64,000 bases of DNA from positions 2,721,419 through 2,785,418 of the forward strand of contig CM030939.1 of NCBI GenBank assembly GCA_018136815.1, read 5' to 3'. The stretch's first letter is position 1, and each line of letters starts with the position of its first letter. Origin of the DNA: Isochrysis galbana. Its lineage: Eukaryota; Haptophyta; Isochrysidales; Isochrysidaceae. The position numbers were made by a program, and so were the translations under genes. The notes under the pieces are model-generated. The model was not told where the DNA came from. It saw only the letters and a list, made by a program, of their open reading frames with translations, and ran no database searches. Positions 34,259 to 45,368 of this stretch are shown here, one piece after another.

Positions 34259-34889
34259 TGTTGTACTGGTACCCAGTAGTGGACCAGAGGGATTGCAAAA
34301 AGGATTACCAGCATTGTGAGGAATCGCGACAGACAGCTGAGCGATGGGGATAGAACCGAGCACTGAGGGCCACCTTGGGACAAAAACCAAGCAAATCTCC
34401 ACTGTGCCACATGAGATTCCAACAAAACACTTCAGCCTGTATCACACACATTAAGCTATCGTAAGAGAACAGGTAATAGTGTGTGACAGGTAGAGATGAG
34501 AAAGAACAGAATCGAAGTGAAGAGAGGAATGATAGTAACTTTGGCGAATGGGTCAGAAAGGCACTAGGGCACCTTGATTGGCTGAGGGTGTAGTTCACCA
34601 AGGGGGTGTCCTAGGGGTGCCTTGGGGTATCTGAGAATACATTGAGATTGAGCATCAGAGGAGTCCGGAAGCATGAGGTGAACTGAGATCAAGTCCATGA
34701 TGAATGTAGACATAGATTGAGAATGTTCCAGACGTTCGAGATTGACTCAGACGTAGCACATCGTGTGCAAGGGAGTGGAGACGATCATCGAGGTCAAAGT
34801 CCGGAAGGTTCGACTTGATGGAGGGAATCTTGCGGATTATTAGTAAGACTTGGCCGTGAGTAGAAAGTAAAGGACGGCGTCCTGTGATA
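34259..34889 (-). repeat. copia 5' LTR
   Basis: Upstream long terminal repeat, expected to hold the promoter and transcript start. It is followed directly by the TGG-initial primer-binding site. The identical partner LTR marks a young insertion. Confidence 0.95.
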
Positions 34890-34894
34890 CTCGC

Positions 34895-35777
34895 GTACCC
34901 ATAGGGGAAGCCGATTGGCGGGGGGCCCACAACGCGGCGGCACCCGAGTTATGAGTCACGCTTCCAACGCCCCAAAAACACACCAAAAGGCGCCCGCCCC
35001 CCCCTCCCCCTCCCCCAGCGCTAGGCCCAAAGTAGTGCACATGGCCCGACACCGACACCCCGAAACCAAAAAGGAACGAGGGCGGGGAGCGGGAAGGGAA
35101 GTGCGGTCGGCAGGGGCTAGGGCGATGGCAGCGGTGATCCGGTGAAGGGAGTCTCTAGTAGCTGAGCAGACGCCTTCAAGATTTTTTAAGCTCTCCCCCT
35201 CCTACCTAATTTGAGTTTCTAATTCTGCATCAAGCAATCCATCCGCTATGCTCTCGTCACACACTGAATGAGATGCATAGTGCACGCCTGAGGCTTGAGC
35301 CTAGAGAGCAATCTGAGGCATCTCGTGGGTGAGTGTTCCGTATCGGACGACAGAGAGACCGAGAGCCCGTCAAACTTCGTTAAGAAGCTTTCCCTCGGTC
35401 GGTCGCTTCTGCTATAGTCCAGTGGCTTCCGTGTGATCGTGGGAAGTATTCATACCACAAGGCGGCGCGAGCAAATGAGCGCACCGCGCTCCCTTCATCC
35501 TATAAGTAGCCTCAGCAAGATCTCCGTAGCTCACCGCGGGATCGATGTGTAGAGAGGAGGTTCAGCTAGGGGGTGATCATAATGACGATCGAGCACCTGT
35601 ACCAAGCCATCGCGAGGTAGCGAGGTATACGCCACGAGGAGTGCCTGTGGCATGCTCGCAAGCAATCACTCGACGCGGTGCTACCGCACTCGCCAAGGCC
35701 GACGATTTCGATGCGACAATCTCCACGATGATCCGCAGCATGTTGCATAAGATGTAGCGGAGGTTGTTGAGAGATGC
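34895..35777. other. Intergenic, no gene seen
   Basis: Between the copia target site and the end of the TPR-AHA1 gene. Short frames only; the last part is probably the 3' untranslated region of that gene. Confidence 0.45.
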
Positions 35778-37858
35778 TCAAATGCCTTTCAGCTTGAACT
35801 CGGCAACAAATGCTCCCAACGTTGCACCAACTTGCGCCTTGAGCGCGTCGAGTGCCGTCGTGATTCGCGGCGTCGCGAGAGTAGTAGGTGCCTTGCCCTT
35901 CTTATACGTGACCTGCCAGCGGGGCACAAGGGGAAGGAAGCAAACACTGTTGAGCAACAGGGCCACATGCACCACATGGCATCCTCTCACGGCAAGTGAC
36001 CTCACGAGGGAGATGTCCCGATGGGGGTGCATCGCACACCTGGAGGTCGGCCTGGGTTGGCGATGTGACGTCAGTGTATTTCAGGGTGCCCGCATACTTC
36101 TTATCCTTGAGGATAGCTGTCGCCTCCGCTACGTCGCTGTCATCTGGCATGATTTCGAACTCAAGATCGAAGCAATAATCTAGCGCGTGCCGCAAGACAC
36201 CGCGTGATGACGTGATGGTGGCCGATCCGTCGCACGACTTGACCGACGTGATTTTCGCCCGAAGTGGTAACGCCAGGTGCGGCTCGTTTTGGAGCATTGA
36301 AGATGTCAGCATTTCGGCAGCACAGTCTGCGTCCATGGGCACGGCCGCCACAACGGCGCCCAACATCCCACGCAACCGCTCCGTTGCCCACTTGGTCATA
36401 TCCTTATCCTCCCATGTCGTGCCCGCACGATTCCAGGCCGAGCCTACGCCTGCGCCACCACCAATCGCACCGTTGCTCGTGGCACCCGTGGTCTCCTCGG
36501 ACTGTCCCGCGGAAATGCGCTTGGGCGCTTTCATCTGGTCGAGCATCGCCTTGGTCTTCTCGTCGACCTCGCGATCAAAATACGAAGTAGTAGAGCCGTC
36601 GGCGCGCTTCTTGTACCCTCGAACCTGTGTGAGCCACCATACGGCGAGTGTGAGCGCAGCATGGTTCGGTTCGCTCCAGTGCAGCGCCGACGGCGCAAGC
36701 ACGAGGGCCAAATTATCGCTCCAACGCCTTTTGGCCGGCTTTACAACGGCGCCCAAACAGTCTAGCAGCATCCTTGTGGTGCTTGAGGCAAGACGCGCAA
36801 TTGCAGGTGAAGTCGTCAACTTACCAGCCCAGAAAGGTCCTCGTCGTCCGACAGCACCTCCTTTGCCTTGGCGCGCAGCATCCGTTCATGCCGGGCCGCC
36901 GCCTTCGCCTCCTCCTCTGCCTTGTCGAGCGCCTCCTTCTCAGTTCTCTTCTTGTCTTCTATTTGTTTCTTGAACGCTTCGAACGTAATGGGAGGATTCT
37001 CGTCGTCGTCCGCAGGCGCGTCACATCCGGCACCCGCCTCTTTCTTGGCGTCCCCGTCGCCAGCCGCAGCCCCCATCCCAGCTCGTGCCTCGGCTGCTGC
37101 TGCCGTCGCTTCACGCTGCGCATCCTGTTGAGCAGCCGCCTCAGCTCGGAGCCGTGCGCACTCCGCGCGCCATTCCACCCGCATGGCCTCTTCCGCCTGA
37201 GCTTCCTCGGCCTTGCGCAGCTCCTCCTTGCGCGCCATTTCCTCCTCTTGCCGCTTGCGCTCGCGCTCCTCAGCCGCATAAAGGCTCTTACCTGCAAAGA
37301 GCTTGGAGAGCTTCTCCTTCTCTTGCTCGCGCAGTTGCGCGAGCTGCGCCTGCACCGCAGCGAGCTCGTTGCGCGCCTCGCGGTTCTTTGGATCGACGCG
37401 GCAGACGGCGATTAGGTCCAGCTTGGCACCCTCCCACTCGCCCAGTCGCGAGCGTGCGAGACCGCGCCGGTAGAGTGCCTTTGCCGACGTGCTGTCGATC
37501 TGAAGCGCAGCCGTCGTCGAGATGACAGCGTCATCCCAGAGCTCGAGCCGGATCTGCGCGGCGGCAAGGTTGGACTGCATGGAGAGGAGCAGCTCCCGCG
37601 CCGCCGGATGTGCCGAGTGCTTGCTCAAGTACTGCACGCCCAGTTGGTACTTTTGGCACGCCTCGGCATTGTCTCTCGCGCTGAATCGCTGATTTCCTTC
37701 TGATTTGGCCTCGGTCGCGCGTTGAATGCACTCGTCGGCGCTGAGGCCATCGGCTGGGTCCGACAGGGCCTCATCTTCAGACGACGAGTTGGAGCCCTCG
37801 CCTGGGTCATGAAGGAGCGTCTCGTCTGCTTCGGTCTCCATTGGAGTGCTGTCCGCAA

Positions 37859-37862
<4 letters not shown>
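35778..37862 (-). CDS. TPR-AHA1 fusion, probable Hsp90 co-chaperone
   Basis: Three exons, 37862-36825, 36624-36040 and 35912-35778, with GT-AG introns of 200 and 127 bp, all phase 0, giving 585 aa. After an acidic N-terminus, a three-motif TPR domain spans about residues 46-160. The five carboxylate-clamp positions that grip the EEVD tail of Hsp90/Hsp70 are present: K53 and N57 (AKSEGNQRF), N98 (SNLAAAQ), K128 and R132 (KALYRRG). A long charged helix (about 165-340) follows. Exons 2-3 encode an AHA1 N-terminal domain: GSAWNRAGTTWEDKDMTKWA, then strands such as AKITSVKSCDG, ending LKAQVGATLGAFVAEF. In known proteins this domain binds the Hsp90 middle segment and stimulates its ATPase. The combination therefore predicts a cytosolic activator held at both ends of Hsp90. 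The C-terminal AHSA1 domain of classical Aha1 is absent. A more upstream in-frame ATG (37979) would add a low-complexity extension and is less likely. Confidence 0.88.
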
Positions 37863-37895
<33 letters not shown>

Positions 37896-37931
37896 CCTCT
37901 CTCTCTCGCCTCCCCCCCCCCCCCCCCCCCC
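37862..37931. repeat. (CT)n microsatellite and C20 run at a 5' UTR
   Basis: CT units at 37862-37908 followed by about 20 C (37912-37931). On the coding strand this is a G-run then GA repeat directly before the TPR-AHA1 ATG, so it would lie in the 5' untranslated leader or core promoter. Confidence 0.9.
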
Positions 37932-37936
37932 TGGCG

Positions 37937-37944
37937 TATATATA
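37937..37944 (-). promoter_or_regulatory. Candidate TATA box of TPR-AHA1 gene
   Basis: TATATATA about 75 bp upstream of the ATG at 37862. Position and sequence suit a TATA box, but no transcript start is known and the alternative ATG at 37979 would lie upstream of it. Confidence 0.3.
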
Positions 37945-37979
37945 GAGGGAAAGGGCGCCTTCCCCTTTGCTCCCGCCAT

Positions 37980-40066
37980 GGGGAAGGAGGGGGCAAATCA
38001 TAAGAGATCTAAAGTAGGGAGGTTCTGTCGCGAGACCCTGCGGCACCCTCCGCCTCTCTACAAGAATTCCTCCTCTCCACATTCTTATTCCTCCTCTCTA
38101 CAGGATCCCTCCTCTCTCTACAAGATCGCTCCTCTCTGCAGGCGAGATTCTTCTTCAGCTCCACTCTCAGCGGATGATGCCCGCGACGAGATGCTTCTTC
38201 AAGCCTCTTCCCTCTCCCTCTCTCCCTCTCTCGCCCACACCTTCTTCCCTCTCTCCTCTGTCCTCGGCGCCAGCTCTCTCTCTCTCTGCCCCCCCCCCCC
38301 CCCCCGCGCGCGCCGCCCTCTCTCCCTCCTCTCCCCTCCTCCTCCTCTCTCCTCTGTTCCTCTGCCCCCTTCATTTACAGGGATTCTATTTGGAATTTTG
38401 AAATCATCCCCGCCCCCGAGGAGAGAAGTCCCTCTCTCTTCCTCGGTTTCTGTCTCCCTCGAGACGCTTCTGCCGTCGCCGCCGAGACCCTTCGTAAACG
38501 GCTCTCTTTTCTTAAAGAATGTTAGAAAGTAGGAAGGGAGAGCGAGTTCACAAGTAGAAAAGCTGAACGTGTAGAGCACTAAATCGGTCGCCATTTATTT
38601 TATTTAGGACGAGAGGGAGATCCACGCAAGCGGAATGGAGGACATGTAAAGGGGAAGAGTGGAGTTGATCATGCGATGTAATATCACAATAGCAGCTCTA
38701 TGAACAAGAGGGCAACCCTGCGGCCTGTGAGTAGCCTGATGGCTCCGAATTTTTGCTTTTTGCCAATCGTTCCTGAGCAGTAGGCCTGAGCGAATAAAAT
38801 ATGGACTTATTTTTCTACGACATATTTGGGTGGTTGGGTGGACTTTCGGTGTTTACATATTTTTACAAATTTACTACATATTTGGGGGCGCGAGCCGCCG
38901 TGCTGCCCCGTGCGGGAGGGCGGGACATCGAGGTAAGGGGCAGGGGGCAGGGGGGGGCGATGGCTGCAGGTAGCGACAGACAGCAGGTGAGAGGCGAGCA
39001 ACGAGCAGCCTAGCTGCGCTGCTAGCCCCATTTGCCATTTGCCATTTGTGGTGCGACGCGCGCGGAAGCATGGCCACTCACCAGGCTCCCTTGGCCCTTG
39101 GCCTCACCACGCGCAGGTTCGCGCGCTTTTCCAAGCGGCTGACATCATCGCGCGCAAGCAACAGCTGGTGGGCATCAAATCTCAAATCAAAACCAATTTC
39201 CGCATTGGCATTGGGCCCAGGTTGCAAGGATTGTTACGTGTTACGTGTCTGAGTCTGAGTCCAAATTCTGCCGATCTATCTGCCTCAAGCGAGCGTGTCT
39301 TTTCTTTGTAGGGCGGTCAAACACTATTTACTATTTTTACTTTTAAGGGTGTAAAAATGAAAAGTGAGGATTGAGGAAATACACCAAAGTAAAGCGGTAG
39401 AAATCCCGGAAAACACCTATCTAGCACATATTGGGTGCCCTTTGGGCCCCAGACCCCCCCGGGAGCCCCCACAACGAAGCGTAACCCAAAGACGAAAAAC
39501 GGCAAAACAGGCCCAAATACTGTTTCTCGGAGAGCCCGGATTCAAAACGACGCCGGGCGCGCTGCGAGACAGTTCTCGTTCATTAACCTGGTGTCCGGCC
39601 CGAGCCAAGCCCCATACACCATATATCTAGGAGCCGTCCAGCCAGCGACGCCATTGGCGCGCGACGCGTCCCTCGCTCATTGCGTAAATGTGCATGTGCA
39701 TCTAGCACGCATGCGCATGCTGCATGCTAGGAGCGAATTGAGCAGGCAGTTGCAATTGCAACGCCTTGCTCTTCTTGGACGGATGCCGGCTGCCTCCGCT
39801 GCGGCGGGCTGCGGCTGCCTCGGCGCGGCGTTGCCTCTCCGCGTCCGCCCTCCTCTCCGCGTCCTTCCTCGCCTCTACTGATGAGAGCGATGTTCAAGAG
39901 TAATACGAAGTGTGGAAGGAACGATCGAGAAGGAGAGAGAAAGAGAAGACAAAGAAGAAAAGAAGAGAGAGAAGAGAGAAATTAGGCGCGAGGCGTGGCG
40001 CGAGATTTTGTTTTGGCTCTTCGGGTGGCGCCGACGGGGCCTCGCAGCTCGAGCGAAGGGAAAGGG
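37980..40066. other. Intergenic, CT-rich, no gene seen
   Basis: Pyrimidine-rich plus-strand DNA fills about 38040-38470, including tandem 'ctctctacaag' units near 38050-38130 and a 17-base C-run at 38289-38305. No conserved frame lies between 38500 and 39900. A purine-rich tract (39910-39985) precedes the ABCF start. Confidence 0.5.
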
Positions 40067-43000
40067 ATGGGGTTGGCACACGTGAAATTGGGGCTATTGC
40101 TGGCGCTCGTGCAGAGATCCGCGCTCTTACGCATTGACTCACCTCACCGTACCGCCCGCCTCGCGAATGCGCGCATGCAGCAGCCAGCAGCGCCGCTCTC
40201 AGAGGTCTCAGCGGCCGGCGGCGCTGACGACGGCAGCGTCCTCCTCTCTGCCGAGGAGCTCAGCCAGACCTACGACGGCCAGAAGTACCAGTTCCGTGAC
40301 GTGGGACTGACCATTGCACGAGGCGCCAAGATTGGGCTCGTGGGCGACAATGGCGCGGGAAAGTCGACGCTGTTCAAGGTGAGAGCGAAAGCGCACTACC
40401 TGGCGATCAAAGCAGATAGCATGCGTCTGAATCGCCGCTGGTGAGCACAGCGCCTGATCTTTCGCCAGGTTCTGGCCGGACTGGAGCCCCCTGAGAAGGG
40501 TGGTAAGGTCTCGCTGCGCAAGAAGACGCGCATGGTGTACGTGGAGCAGGAGCCGACACTCCCTGCAGGCTCTCTGGCAGAGGACTTCATATACGCTTCG
40601 GACGCTCCTGCAGTCGCTGCGACCCGCCGCTTTCGGCAAGCCGCTGCACAAGCTGAGAAGGCGGCAATTGTGGCCGCCGAAGCAGAAGAGAAGCTTCGTC
40701 AAAACGGACAGGGGGAGGTTGTGCAAGAAGCGAACGCTGCGATAGAGGCGGCGGCTAAGGCTCAAGAGGAACTCGCACGAGCATCCGATGAGATGGAGGC
40801 ATGCGACGGCTGGAGCCTACAGGAGGAAATCGATGATGTGACGCGGCGCATGGGTGTCAATCATCTGTTGAAGCGGAAAGCGGATAGCCTGTCAGGTATG
40901 TATCGTGTTGCATGTTGGTTCCCCCGTGGCTTGAGGGGCTGAGCGTATTTTCATGGTGGACAGGTGGGGAGCGCAAGCGCATGGCGCTGGCTGGGGCCCT
41001 AATGCAGTCCCCTGAGCTGTTGCTCCTCGATGAGCCGACCAATCACCTTGATATTGATGCAATTAGACTACTCGAGGTGCGTGACAGCCCTCTGCAGCAG
41101 CTTGTTGGCTGAGCTCGTGGCGATGCTGCTATTAGCCCGGGGTTGAAGCCCAGAGTCCACACCCATCAATTGGCCAACCTCATAGGAATTGTTGGGCGCG
41201 AGCGACACGACTCTCTTAGTGGTGACACACGACCGTGCCTTCTTGGCGAACGTATGCGATAATATTTTGGAGCTCTCCGGTGGTGTGCTCTATCGGCACA
41301 GAACCGATTTCGACGGCTTCTTGCAGGCGAGAGGATCGAAGCGTTCGGTGGAAGCGCGAGTAGATCCTTGTATGCGGGAGAGTAGCGTTTATGTTGTTGA
41401 GGATGGCACGGCTGTTCTGGGCTGGTGGGACTAGCGATTTTAGTACCCCCCACCCCCCGCCCCCCTTCTTCCCCGCGGCGATACTCACCATGCTCCGAAT
41501 ATTGCGCATGCAGGCTCGCGCTGCCCGGCTCGAAGCACAAGCAGCGGCAGAAGCGGCCGATAGGAACGCATTGCGTCGGGAAGCTGAATGGGCACGCAAA
41601 CAGCCAAAGGCTCGCGAGTCCAAGTCCAAGTCACGCCTAGCCGCGTACGATAGCCTGGCTGCCCGCGTCGCTGCTGCGCCACGCGATGCAGGCTCGTTAG
41701 AGCTCTCGAGCGGAAGCATGGCTCGATTAGGTACGTCCGTGGCAACCTTCACCGGCGTCACCGTGAAATTTGGGGAGGACTACGTCTTGCGTGACTTCTC
41801 CTACGAATTCTCGCGCGGAGAAAGGGTCGGTATCGTGGGCCCAAATGGTGCCGGGAAGTCAACATTTCTTCGCGCCCTCCAGGGGCAGCTGCCGCTCGAG
41901 AGCGGAAGCATCAAGGTGGGCCTGCACGTCACAAGTATTGGGCACTGAGCATTGGTTGGGCATGCTTTTGCGCGGGCTGCCAATGTACGGAAACGAATAT
42001 CGCCTCTATAAAAAAATGTCGGCTTGACCTTTGGTTGATGAGTTCGCCCTGTCGAGACCACTCCATTCCCTCACGTGCAGGTTGGTGAGACGGTGCGCTT
42101 CGGACACTACGAGCAAGAACAACTCACCTTGCCTGACGGCATGAGAGTGCTCGATTTCGTGAAGGAGGCGGTTGTTGAGGCGTCTAATGGAGAGTCTAGC
42201 CCGGCGGAAAACGAGAGGGAGGCGCAAACCCTGCTGAGGAAGTTCCTGTTCTCGCAGGTAGACGGTCACCCCATGTATACACGGCCCGTCGAACTGTCGC
42301 TAGTTGTTGAGCAACATCTTGCGGAATTCAACGCCTCGACTCAACAAAGGCCCCTCGAGGGAAGCCACTCATGGGAGCACATGCGCTGTTTTCTTCCTCA
42401 GTTTGCTCGTATCCTCCTGCCTCGCAGACCCGCTGGTCTCAATCCGTTTCGGATCTCTCCGGCGGCGAGCGTCGCCGCCTCCAACTGCTCGTCGTGCTTG
42501 CCAAAAAGCCCAATTTTCTCATGCTGGACGAGCCTACAAATGATCTTGACCTCTCGGTGCCACGCCGCTATCCGTAGAGTAGCGCGCCAGATCAGACGCC
42601 ATGCCACTTAACCTCACGCGCCGACGGCAGACTGGCACGCGATGCGATCTGTGGCTGAAGACCGCAGACAAAATCTTCAGTCTTGTGCAGCGGGTCCCGC
42701 CCATGCTCCGGTTCCCCGGCGTGACGTGTCAAAACGGCTCCTTTCGCAACTCCTCAGGTGATGGCGGTGCTGGAAGACTTTGTCGTTTCATACTCCGGGG
42801 TCCTTCTCCTCGTCTCGCACGACCGTTATTTTTTGGACACCTTGGTGGACAAGCTATTTGTGCTGCCAGCGGATGGGTCTGGCAATATCAAGGCGAGTTA
42901 TTCTTTATAATCCGTTGCCCTCCTTAGCATGCTTGGCCTCACTTTGACTGCGATTCCACTTGGAGCGACAGGTCTGGCAAGGCACGCCTGGATCGGCCTT

Positions 43001-43734
43001 CAGTGAGTACCTTGATTGGCGCGATGCCGAGTCCGCGGATGTAGCTGTGAGCGAGGCCGCCGCGTCCACCGAGGATAGCGGGCCCGTAAATGGTAACTCG
43101 GGCTCAAATCTGACAGAGAATTCAGCAAAGGATCCTACAGCGGAGACGGAAACTGTCGAGAATCGGAAGGCAGCACCTGCGAAGGCTAAGAAGCCGCTGA
43201 GCAACTTTGAGATTCAGCAGCTTGAAAGGATCGAGGTACGTACTCTCTTTTGCATGACTATTGTGCCAAGAGCACAGGGAATGCAGCTCTCTTACCTCGG
43301 TGTGCATGAGCTTTCTTACTCGCTACGACGGCACCCCATCTAACCACTTCGCACATGGCAAAGGGATCGCTCGCTAAGTTGTTGGCTATATCGCGCAGGA
43401 GGAAATGGAGACCATGCTTGCCGAGCAAAAGGCACTGCAAGCCAAAGTTAATGCCTTCGACCCAGGCAAGCATGGATATGCTGAGCTCACCAGGTGTGCC
43501 ATATGTATGCTTCAGCATTGGTATGCGATGTATGAAATGATCAACCCACTAGAGGCTGAAGAGAGTTGTCGTGAGTCATCGTGCGCCTCGTTGAGGGAAC
43601 ATAGCAAGTGTGCTGGCTGGCTAAGGAGTGGACAACACGACCCCCGGCTCAGTTGGACTGAAGAGATCGAGAAGATGAAGGTGGGCATTGAGACGCGAGA
43701 AGAGAAGTGGCTGGAACTCTCGGAGCGCATGTAA
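40067..43734 (+). CDS. Uup-type ABC-F ATPase, 11 exons
   Basis: A soluble twin-ATPase protein of the ABC-F group, whose members act on ribosomes, here closest in layout to bacterial Uup. Exons: 40067-40378, 40469-40895, 40964-41076, 41186-41326, 41514-41915, 42081-42257, 42428-42556, 42758-42892, 42972-43235, 43399-43493 and 43653-43734, totalling 758 aa with consistent phases. First cassette: Walker [12 protein letters not shown], signature [10 protein letters not shown], Walker [13 protein letters not shown], switch THDRAF. An arm-like insertion in exon 2 and a Uup-style basic linker ([19 protein letters not shown]) follow. Second cassette: [39 protein letters not shown]. The C-terminal coiled coil (exons 9-11) matches the Uup DNA-binding tail. 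Introns 4 and 8 appear to use GC donors. The first 36 residues could be an organelle-targeting leader, and a second ATG at 40175 exists. A bacterial or plastid origin is plausible. Confidence 0.92.
43514..43680 (+). repeat. Source copy of segment found inverted-duplicated at 46 kb
   Basis: Most of ABCF intron 10 plus the first bases of exon 11. Almost the same sequence recurs directly at 45996-46143 and inverted at 46143-46272. Only single-base differences and one small insertion were seen (gctgg to gttgg, agttgg to agtgctgg). Confidence 0.9.
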
Positions 43735-43948
43735 CCAGACATGCGATCGCCCTCGCATTGGCGTGGCCTAGCTAGGCCAGTGGTGTCTCGGTGGTATGTG
43801 TGTGTATATTTCATCTTGTTGTGTGGATGTTTGTTGTGCTGTGTTGCGATGATGATGATTATCGGTTGCATGTGTTATATATATACCGTATGAGTATGGG
43901 GGAAGGGGCGACCCTCGTTTGCTCGTCGGCCTTTTCGGTGGAGGGCTT
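43735..43948. other. Intergenic after ABCF gene
   Basis: Likely 3' untranslated sequence of the ABCF gene, then the left flank of the LINE insertion. No other feature. Confidence 0.5.
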
Positions 43949-43967
43949 CCCTCTAGATCTGAGACTG
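43949..43967. repeat. 19-bp target-site duplication, left
   Basis: ccctctagatctgagactg, repeated exactly at 45350-45368 on the other side of the LINE. The length suits target-primed reverse transcription. Confidence 0.85.
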
Positions 43968-45349
43968 ACGACAATACACATCACGCAGGACGGCGAATAC
44001 CTTGCCGAAGTGAACAACACGTGGTATGAGATGGAACTCTCATATCTAGGCACCCCAATTATAGGGGACCGTGCGACAAACAAGCCGACGAACTTGGACC
44101 CGTCCCCACCGGCAAAGTGGGGGGAGGGCTACAAATCCAATAAAAGGACGGAATACCCACTCCCTGACGAGTACACACTTGATGGTAAAACGGAGCGCTC
44201 GACAAAACAGAAGTGGAACACATAACGAAAGCCCTACAGAAGGCCGAGAACAAACGCCGGCGACTTACGGGCCCAGACAATTGGGAAAAGAGACTTCGGC
44301 TGCCTGACAACGTCTGGGCGCACCTCGCCGACATATACACCTCGCCCATGCTTACGGCGAGGGACACGCACCTCCACTACAAACACATCACGCATAGGCG
44401 CATCGCCACAGCGAACAGGTTCGCAGACCGCGAAAGGACATGCCGATTCTGCAAGGAAACAGACGAGTCCTCCACCCACCTGGGGGAATGCCCGCGTCTA
44501 TCGAACATCTTCGACGCACTTGACGCTCTAGCAAGACACTCTCGACGAGCCGACACGACAGGGGAGAAACTGATAATTGATAGACTCTTCCTTCATCCCG
44601 ACGACCCATGCATGTCCCAAATCACTACCCATACTATACCTACTGGCATGGAGATACATCCTCACAGACTTCTACAGGATACACTACGACAACGCCAGCT
44701 TCTCGGAAGAATCGGTGCTAGCACGTACCATAGAAAGATTTACGAAACTATGCTGCGCCCTCCTCTTCGCAAACGCGACGGACTCAGCGAGGACCGCCCA
44801 AGCCGGCATGGGACGCCAACCCAAAAAAAGGATCGACCTGGGCGCGGTGCGACCTCTATACGAATCGGATAACAAAGATAACCTCATTCCCAGCGCGGAA
44901 TTGCAGTCGTTAGCCTCGCGGCTAGGAGTAGAATATATGATTAAGACCGTCCCTGAAGCGGACTCGGTATCGAGCCAACAATCAGCAATCAGCATAACAG
45001 ACAACACAATAATCAAATACAAACGGGCAAGAACACAACCCCAAAACACACCCCAAGCCACGCGCACACCATAAAAGGGCCCGCGGAAAGAAAAAAACAA
45101 AATACAAAAAACAAACAAACAACGAGCCACAAGAGAGAAATCCATTAGGCCTGCCCTGAACACGCGCCCATAAATAACCGGGCCCATGGTAGTGTACCAG
45201 TTCCGCACCCCCGACACCGAAGACAAAGGAATGAGGGGGAGAAGGGGAGGGAACGGAGGGAGGGGACGAAAGGGCGTTGTCCGCTACGCGGAGGTAGATA
45301 CCGACTAGCGATAGGTGTATAGCCCTGAATCTTCAGACTTTTTTTTTTC
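43968..45349 (+). mobile_element. 5'-truncated LINE (non-LTR retrotransposon)
   Basis: A 1.38-kb insertion between 19-bp direct duplications. The plus strand encodes the end of an ORF2-like protein: NTWYEMELSYLGTP, then a block with WAHLADIYTSPMLTARDTH, HRRIATANRFADRE and the zinc-knuckle CRFCKETDESSTHLGECP (C-x2-C-x7-H-x4-C), typical of the C-terminal end of LINE reverse transcriptase proteins. A last block carries AWRYILTDFYRIHYDN and ends at the stop at 45074. Two frame changes (near 44215 and 44610) separate these blocks. About 275 bp of 3' untranslated sequence ends in a run of ten T. The reverse transcriptase core is absent, as expected for 5' truncation. The clade cannot be set from this piece. 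Confidence 0.8.
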
Positions 45350-45368
45350 CCCTCTAGATCTGAGACTG
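45350..45368. repeat. 19-bp target-site duplication, right
   Basis: Exact partner of 43949-43967, directly after the T-run that ends the LINE. Confidence 0.85.

Larger units (their letters stand above)
27675..34889 (-). mobile_element. Ty1/copia LTR retrotransposon, looks whole
   Basis: A 7.2-kb copia-type element read from right to left. Two 631-bp LTRs (34259-34889 and 27675-28305) look identical by eye, so insertion was recent. A 5-bp target duplication ctcgc lies at 27670-27674 and 34890-34894. Next to the 5' LTR a primer-binding site begins TGGAGCTCCCACC; a G-rich polypurine tract (ACGGGGGGG) abuts the 3' LTR. One long frame (28345 up into the 5' LTR region) carries, in order, a gag-like domain, a CCHC-type knuckle region (CLRCLGPHN, CPACGADHH), aspartic protease (LGVDTAAG), integrase (MDFAGPLIES, SDKGSAF), reverse transcriptase (YVDDALIV) and RNase H (CSDSKSAVNMS), the Pseudoviridae order with integrase before reverse transcriptase. 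No break is evident. The leader, about 33400-34258, has a roughly 95-bp internal direct repeat (near 33629 and 33811). Confidence 0.95.

Noticed and set aside
37863-37979. In-frame N-terminal extension of the TPR-AHA1 protein from ATG 37979
   Set aside because: Encodes only GA/G-run low complexity, and a TATA-like site lies between the two ATGs; the ATG at 37862 is preferred.
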